Origin: Tenacibaculum singaporense
Lineage (GTDB): Bacteria; Bacteroidota; Bacteroidia; Flavobacteriales; Flavobacteriaceae
NCBI RefSeq assembly: GCF_003867015.1
Contig: NZ_CP032548.1
Span: 1,493,001-1,557,000 of the forward strand
Direction: 5' to 3'
Length of the DNA: 64,000 nucleotides
Shown here one piece after another: positions 59,580-64,000 of this stretch. The number at the start of each line of letters is the position of its first letter. Within the stretch, counting starts at the first letter, position 1. Below the pieces are notes generated by a model that was given only the letters and a program-made list of their open reading frames with translations, was not told where the DNA came from and made no database searches. Position numbers and translations under genes: made by a program.

Positions 59580-60942
59580 TAAAGCGAGCTATAAAAACTC
59601 TATTCTAGGAGAGTTTCATGAAGAGTTTACAGAAAACAAAAAAGTGTCTTCTCCAAGACTTAACATAAATGAGATAAACAAAGAAGAAATTCCAGATTTA
59701 TTTAAAAATTATGATTATGAGGTGTGTTCATGGCCAATTATAATAGATAGTTATAAATCAAGTCTATTAGAAGAATTAACGTTTAAAATTCCAAAATTAA
59801 TATCTAAAATACCCGAGTTATATTTTAAAAATGATATTAAAAAGATAGCAGACTATTATTATGAAGGAAATCAAATTATGGCCCAATTAGGATTAATCTC
59901 TCTCCAGATGAATCCAAACTCAAGTATAAGACTTGATTTGAGTTTGCCAGAAACTGACTTTAAAGTGTTAGAGGTAAATGCGGGCTCTTTATTGGGAGGT
60001 TTTGAATTGAGTAGTTTTGAGAGTGTATTAAGAGATTTACATCCTTCATTTTTAAATTTTCCAAGGGAAAAATTTAAGTCTTACAATGTGCAGCAAAAAT
60101 ATTTTCAGTTTTTAATTAATGAAGTCCTTAATTATACTGGAGAAAAGAATGAAGTAAATATTTTTATAGGGCTGACAGATAAAGAAGATTCGGTAAGACA
60201 AAATGCAATGAAGTTTATTAACGGTTTAGTGAAAAAAGAATTTACAAAATTTAAAATAAAAGGGAAAGCATTTACGGGAGATGTTTCAGAGCTAAAAAAT
60301 GAAAATGGAGCTGTAACTTATAGGGGAATCCCAATTCACGGAATAACATTACTAGGAAAGAATATTCCATTAGATAAAACTATATATAGAAGTTTTATAC
60401 AAAAAAAAGTGTACTTAACAACACATTTTGGATATGCTATTTTAGGAGATAAAAGGAGTCTAGTATTATTAAGAAAACTTGCGTTACAAAATAGCTTTAG
60501 CAAAGAAGAAAACGAACTAATTTTAAGAAGTATTCCGTTTACTGAAAGTTTAAGTGAAAAAATAACTGTTTTTAAAGGTAAGGAATATGATGTATTGGAG
60601 TTGATTAAAGAGCAAAAAAATAACTTTGTAATAAAAGATGCTGTTGGAGCTCAGGGTGATAATGTTTTTATTGGTGAATTTGAGACGGAGAAAAGTTGGA
60701 ATGAGATAATTAACTTAGGACTTGAGAAAAACTATATTATTCAAGAATATTGTGCTTCAAAAAACTACTTGGCTCCAAATAAAAATAATTTATGGGTTGA
60801 TCATAAACTAATTTGGGGGGCGTTTGGTTTTGGCGAAGAATATGGTGGTGTTTGGGGAAGGCTTTCTGAGACAATAAATGATGTTGGTGTGATTAATTCA
60901 GCTAAAGGAGCCGTAGAGGCTATTATTTTTGAGTATAACTAA
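59563..60942 (+). CDS. ATP-grasp-like (circularly permuted type) putative ligase, paralogue 1
   Basis: 459 aa, no signal peptide. The C-terminal third has ATP-grasp-like signals: 'NNFVIKDAVGAQGDNVFIG' near residue 353, 'YIIQEYC' near 395, 'HKLIWGAFGFGEEYGGVWGRLSE' in halves around 415-435, and a final 'GVINSAKGAVEAI'. The middle has 'RLDLSLPETDFKVLEVNAG' near 125. Order and motifs recall circularly permuted ATP-grasp and glutathionylspermidine-synthase-like enzymes, which join a carboxylate to an amine via acyl phosphate. Start ATG at 59563 lies inside the preceding short frame. Possible roles: adding or capping with an amino acid or polyamine, or making a dipeptide precursor (inference). No characterised homologue is recognised; fold assignment is moderate. 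Confidence 0.65.
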   Translation: MKEVYNKASYKNSILGEFHEEFTENKKVSSPRLNINEINKEEIPDLFKNYDYEVCSWPIIIDSYKSSLLEELTFKIPKLISKIPELYFKNDIKKIADYYYEGNQIMAQLGLISLQMNPNSSIRLDLSLPETDFKVLEVNAGSLLGGFELSSFESVLRDLHPSFLNFPREKFKSYNVQQKYFQFLINEVLNYTGEKNEVNIFIGLTDKEDSVRQNAMKFINGLVKKEFTKFKIKGKAFTGDVSELKNENGAVTYRGIPIHGITLLGKNIPLDKTIYRSFIQKKVYLTTHFGYAILGDKRSLVLLRKLALQNSFSKEENELILRSIPFTESLSEKITVFKGKEYDVLELIKEQKNNFVIKDAVGAQGDNVFIGEFETEKSWNEIINLGLEKNYIIQEYCASKNYLAPNKNNLWVDHKLIWGAFGFGEEYGGVWGRLSETINDVGVINSAKGAVEAIIFEYN

Positions 60943-60974
60943 AGGTAAAAGCTCTAAAAACAAAAGAAATAAAA

Positions 60975-62348
60975 ATGACTATAAATAAATCAATTTCAAT
61001 CTTATCAAGTAAGCATAACTCTTTTATAGAAAGCAAAAGAAAACTAACTGAATCGAGAATAAATACAAATTTAGAAGAAATAGATCCTGTTTTTCGTGAA
61101 TATGAATACCCTGTTTGTTCTTGGCCTGTTTTAATAGAGCCAGATGATGTTCAGAGTTTAGAAGAAATGTGTTTAAAAATCCCTAAACTGCTATCACAAG
61201 TACCTGAATTATATTTTAAAAATGATGTGTCAAGAATAGCACAGTTTTACTATGATAACAATTACATGCTGGCTGAGTTTGGCATGATGTGCTATCAAAA
61301 AAAATTGGCGACAAGCTCAAGACTTGATTTGGCGAGAACAAGTAAAGGTTTTAAGATATTAGAAGTAAACATGGGACCTTCATTAGGAGGTTTTCAAGTT
61401 CAGAGTTTTGAGAAAGTAATAAGAAGTCTTCACAATAATTTACTTCAAGATAACTCCAACACATACCATTGTAGAAATATTCAAACATCATATTTTAAGT
61501 TTTTAGTAGGAGAAATAGTAAAGCAAGTGTCTGAAATTGATAAAGATAGTGAGGTGAATATTTTTGTAGGAATGGACATGATAGGTGAAGACTTAACCAT
61601 TAATACAATGAATTTTTTTAATAATTTATGGGAAGGTGAACTAAATTCTATTGGTTTAAAAGGAAAAGCAATAACAGGAAACTTAAATGATCTAGAGTAT
61701 GTAAAAGGAAATATTTTGTATAAAAAAAATAGAATTCATGCCGTAACATTATTAAACAGTGATTTATACTTAAAACCAGAAGTATTTAGAGCTTATGTTT
61801 TAAATAACTTATATATAACTTCTCCAATTGATATTCAGATGATAGAAGATAAAAGAAATTTAGCAATTTTGAGAAATTTGGCAGAAGAGGAAAAATTCAA
61901 AGATGATGAAAATAAGCTTATTTTGGACTCAATACCTTATACGGAAATAGTAGAAGATAAAAATGTTTTTTATAAAGGTAAAGAGGTAAATCTTCCCCAG
62001 TTATTAAAAAATCAAAAAAATAACTTTGTAGTAAAAGACGCTACGGGTTCACAAGGGAAAAATGTTTTTGTAGGAAAGTTTATGAGTGCAAAAGAATGGG
62101 AAGAAGCTATAAGCTATGCAGTTAAAAATACAAAGTATATTGTTCAAGAATTTTGTGATTCGATTGATTTTATAGCTCCAAACTTTCAGAACGAATGGAG
62201 TAAACATAAACTTATTTGGGGAGCTTTTGGTTTTGGAGATATTTATGGAGGAGTATGGGTTAGAATGTCTGAAGTAAAAACTGATGTTGGGGTAATTAAT
62301 TCGGCTAAAGGAGCTGTTGAAGCTATAGTTTTAGAAACAGGTGTTTAA
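60975..62348 (+). CDS. ATP-grasp-like (circularly permuted type) putative ligase, paralogue 2
   Basis: 457 aa, clearly paralogous to the preceding protein along its whole length: 'NNFVVKDATGSQGKNVFVG', 'YIVQEFCDS', 'HKLIWGAFGFGDIYGGVW', and 'GVINSAKGAVEAIV' at the end. The C-terminal ATP-site region is much better conserved between the two than the N-terminal and middle regions, which fits two enzymes with one chemistry but different substrates, or a heteromer. It begins 32 bp after paralogue 1 and is the last gene before the terminator. Substrates are unknown. Confidence 0.65.
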   Translation: MTINKSISILSSKHNSFIESKRKLTESRINTNLEEIDPVFREYEYPVCSWPVLIEPDDVQSLEEMCLKIPKLLSQVPELYFKNDVSRIAQFYYDNNYMLAEFGMMCYQKKLATSSRLDLARTSKGFKILEVNMGPSLGGFQVQSFEKVIRSLHNNLLQDNSNTYHCRNIQTSYFKFLVGEIVKQVSEIDKDSEVNIFVGMDMIGEDLTINTMNFFNNLWEGELNSIGLKGKAITGNLNDLEYVKGNILYKKNRIHAVTLLNSDLYLKPEVFRAYVLNNLYITSPIDIQMIEDKRNLAILRNLAEEEKFKDDENKLILDSIPYTEIVEDKNVFYKGKEVNLPQLLKNQKNNFVVKDATGSQGKNVFVGKFMSAKEWEEAISYAVKNTKYIVQEFCDSIDFIAPNFQNEWSKHKLIWGAFGFGDIYGGVWVRMSEVKTDVGVINSAKGAVEAIVLETGV

Positions 62349-62829
62349 TTTTTATTTAATTATGTTTAATAAGTGTTCCTGCAATACAATTGTTAATATA
62401 AGAGGAAGTGAAATTTTTTATATGTTCAGAAAGTAATATATTCAGTTACAATCATAATAAGCCTTACTAGGAATAGTAAGGCTTTTTTGTTGTTTAATGT
62501 TTCCGTTTTGTAATTATCAAACTACCTAAAAACTCAATTATTTCAACATATAAAAATAGTTACTCCCTAGGGGAATTTACCTGATAATAAAGAAGAATAA
62601 AAGTAGGGTTTACCAAAATCAATATTTTTTCACTAAATTGTAAGAGGTTAGTATGTTGTAAATCAGTTTGTTTTAGGTGTTTCTTCAAATCTATCGCCTT
62701 TTAGCTATGAAGACAGTGCTGATATAATGCCTTTACCTACTCGATAGAACATCAAAATTTAATTTATTAATAAAATTTAATTAAATGGAATAATGATTAC
62801 AAAGAAGTCCCACCCAAACAAAGAAACTA
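62349..62829 (+). other. 481-bp gap between the NRPS locus and the surface-protein gene
   Basis: Contains the terminator at 62459-62488 and otherwise AT-rich sequence leading to the next start. A start-less open stretch at 62652-62747 could encode '...SPFSYEDSADIMPLPTR' and then stop; it may be a gene remnant or chance. No RNA gene is visible. A promoter for the downstream gene must lie here, but I cannot place the -7/-33 elements with confidence. Confidence 0.6.
62459..62488 (+). terminator. Rho-independent terminator closing the locus
   Basis: AAGCCTTACTA (62459-62469) pairs perfectly with TAGTAAGGCTT (62474-62484) around a GGAA loop and runs into a six-T tract (62483-62488). It lies 111 bp after the last ATP-grasp-like gene and is the only classic terminator I see in the window, consistent with one long + strand transcription unit or several overlapping ones. 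Confidence 0.88.
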
Positions 62830-64000
62830 ATGAAAAAAGTAACTACCCTCGTACTCTTAATTTTAAGCGTAGCAATTACTGCACAAGTAGGAATAGGAAC
62901 CTTAACACCTAATCTATCTGCTCAGTTAGATATTAAGTCAGATACCAAAGGCTTATTAATTCCCAGATTAAATATTGATAATTTAAGTACAGCTTCACCA
63001 GTAAGTAGTACGACAATTAATGAAAGCTTATTAGTTTATAATACTAATAATACTTCAGGAAAAGGATTTTATTATTGGAATGGAACGCTATGGGAACAAT
63101 TAGTAGATATAACCACAGTCTCAAATTTGATTGCTACACAAGCAGATAATCAACAAATAAAAAATTTCTTTTTAAATAGTTCTAACATTCTTACTCTCGA
63201 GTTAGAAAATGCAAGTTCCAAGTCAGTTGATTTATCATCTCTTTTAGGAGAAAATGAGTTATTAACGGGTACAGGATCTCCTATTAGTAGCTCTGTAGAT
63301 CCTGCCACAGGTGCTTTATATGTAGATACTAATTCCGGAGAGGTTTATAGTTCGGATGGTAGCACATGGAGTTCAGTTGTATCGTCAGGAGCTGATGGAA
63401 AATCCGCCTATCAAATATGGTTAGATGCCGGAAACAGTGGTACTGAAGCCGACTTTATCACCTCTTTAAAAGGAGATACCGGAGTAACAGGAGCAAACGG
63501 AACCGATGGAGCCGATGGAAAATCCGCTTATCAAACATGGTTAGATGCCGGAAACAGCGGAACCGAAGCTGACTTTATTACCTCTTTAAAAGGAGACACC
63601 GGAGCAACGGGAGCAAACGGAACTGATGGAGCAGACGGAAAGTCCGCCTATCAAATATGGTTAGATGCTGGAAACAGTGGTACTGAAGCGGACTTTATTA
63701 CCTCTCTAAAAGGAGATACCGGAGTAACAGGAGCAAACGGAACCGATGGAGTTGATGGAAAATCTGCCTATCAAACATGGCTGGATGCCGGAAACAGTGG
63801 TACTGAAGCGGACTTTATTACCTCTCTAAAAGGAGATACCGGAGCAACGGGAGCAAACGGAACCGATGGAGTTGATGGAAAATCTGCCTATCAAACATGG
63901 CTTGATGCCGGAAACAGCGGCACCGAAGCTGACTTTATTACTTCTTTAAAAGGAGACACTGGAGCAACAGGAGCCAACGGAGCTAATGGAACAGATGGAA
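62830..64000 (+). CDS. Collagen-like repeat surface protein, 3'-truncated by window
   Basis: Starts ATG at 62830 and remains open to the window end (390 codons visible). Signal peptide 'MKKVTTLVLLILSVAITAQ', then 'VGIGTLTPNLSAQLDIKSD' and 'GLLIPRLN', a typical N-terminus of flavobacterial secreted surface proteins, then a linker domain and from residue ~188 a series of 40-residue repeats. Each repeat has a 'GKSAYQxWLDAGNSGTEADF' part, written as in several phage-tail and surface proteins, and a Gly-x-y collagen-like part (GDTGxTGANGTDG). Probably a cell-surface or adhesion fibre. It follows the terminator and is unlikely to belong to the NRPS locus. Its repeat region is visibly richer in GC than the rest of the window. 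Confidence 0.9.
   Translation, partial: MKKVTTLVLLILSVAITAQVGIGTLTPNLSAQLDIKSDTKGLLIPRLNIDNLSTASPVSSTTINESLLVYNTNNTSGKGFYYWNGTLWEQLVDITTVSNLIATQADNQQIKNFFLNSSNILTLELENASSKSVDLSSLLGENELLTGTGSPISSSVDPATGALYVDTNSGEVYSSDGSTWSSVVSSGADGKSAYQIWLDAGNSGTEADFITSLKGDTGVTGANGTDGADGKSAYQTWLDAGNSGTEADFITSLKGDTGATGANGTDGADGKSAYQIWLDAGNSGTEADFITSLKGDTGVTGANGTDGVDGKSAYQTWLDAGNSGTEADFITSLKGDTGATGANGTDGVDGKSAYQTWLDAGNSGTEADFITSLKGDTGATGANGANGTDG
63391..64000 (+). repeat. 120-bp in-frame tandem repeats
   Basis: Five full units start at 63391, 63511, 63631, 63751 and 63871, and a sixth begins at 63991. Units differ by only a few, mostly synonymous, bases (for example V/A in GDTGVTG versus GDTGATG and I/T before WLDAG). 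The array continues beyond the window. Such repeats readily change copy number. Confidence 0.95.

Noticed and set aside
62652..62747. Short start-less frame ending 'SADIMPLPTR'
   Set aside because: Only 31 codons, no start and no recognised family; noted as a possible gene remnant only.
63391..64000. CRISPR-like array
   Set aside because: The 120-bp units are contiguous, in frame and translate to collagen-like protein repeats; there are no spacers.

Overview
The window is a low-GC (roughly 30% by eye) stretch with essentially all coding on the + strand. It looks like a marine Flavobacteriaceae-type genome (Bacteroidota): AT-rich start contexts without Shine-Dalgarno sequences, an outer-membrane beta-barrel receptor with a carboxypeptidase-regulatory-like N-terminus, and a final surface protein with the 'IGT..TP..SAQLDIKS..KGLLIPR' N-terminus common in flavobacteria. 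The genus cannot be fixed from the sequence.

Positions 2-62348 are one very large non-ribosomal peptide/polyketide biosynthetic locus, cut at its 5' end by the window edge. In order: NRPS1 (C'-A-T-C-A-T-C), a radical-SAM KamA-type aminomutase, NRPS2 (A-T-C), NRPS3 (C-A-T-C-A-T-E-C-A-T-E-C-A-T, ~5050 aa), a one-module PKS (KS-AT-KR-ACP), NRPS4 (docking-C-A[PLP decarboxylase]-T-C), a TauD-like dioxygenase, NRPS5 (degenerate C-A-T), a CmlA-type diiron hydroxylase, NRPS6 (docking-C-A-T), a stand-alone condensation-like protein, an outer-membrane receptor, a type II thioesterase, a PvdE/SyrD-type ABC exporter, NRPS7 (C-A-T-C), a secreted membrane-anchored S33-type hydrolase, and three ATP-grasp-like paralogues, the first only an N-terminal fragment. 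A clear hairpin-plus-T-tract terminator closes the locus at 62459-62488. A collagen-like repeat surface protein then begins and runs off the window.

A-domain specificity codes read by eye against GrsA-PheA suggest: NRPS1 = unresolved, Val; NRPS2 = unresolved (possibly the aminomutase product); NRPS3 = Thr, Asn (epimerised), unresolved (epimerised), Tyr; PKS = malonate with ketoreduction; NRPS4 = beta-alanine; NRPS5 = Asn; NRPS6 = unresolved; NRPS7 = Gly. The product would be a long lipo- or cyclo-peptide-like compound with D-residues, a statine-like Tyr+malonate unit, beta-alanine and probably beta-hydroxylated residues. No in-cis thioesterase domain is visible.

The most striking feature is in NRPS4. 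A complete PLP-dependent decarboxylase resembling PanP (aspartate 1-decarboxylase, which makes beta-alanine) is inserted in frame between motifs A5 and A6 of an A domain whose code reads as beta-alanine. Substrate synthesis and activation thus appear fused in one interrupted A domain. The second is a 4.04-kb near-perfect tandem duplication inside NRPS3 whose borders fall within A domains, so neighbouring modules share flanks but carry different substrate-binding cores.
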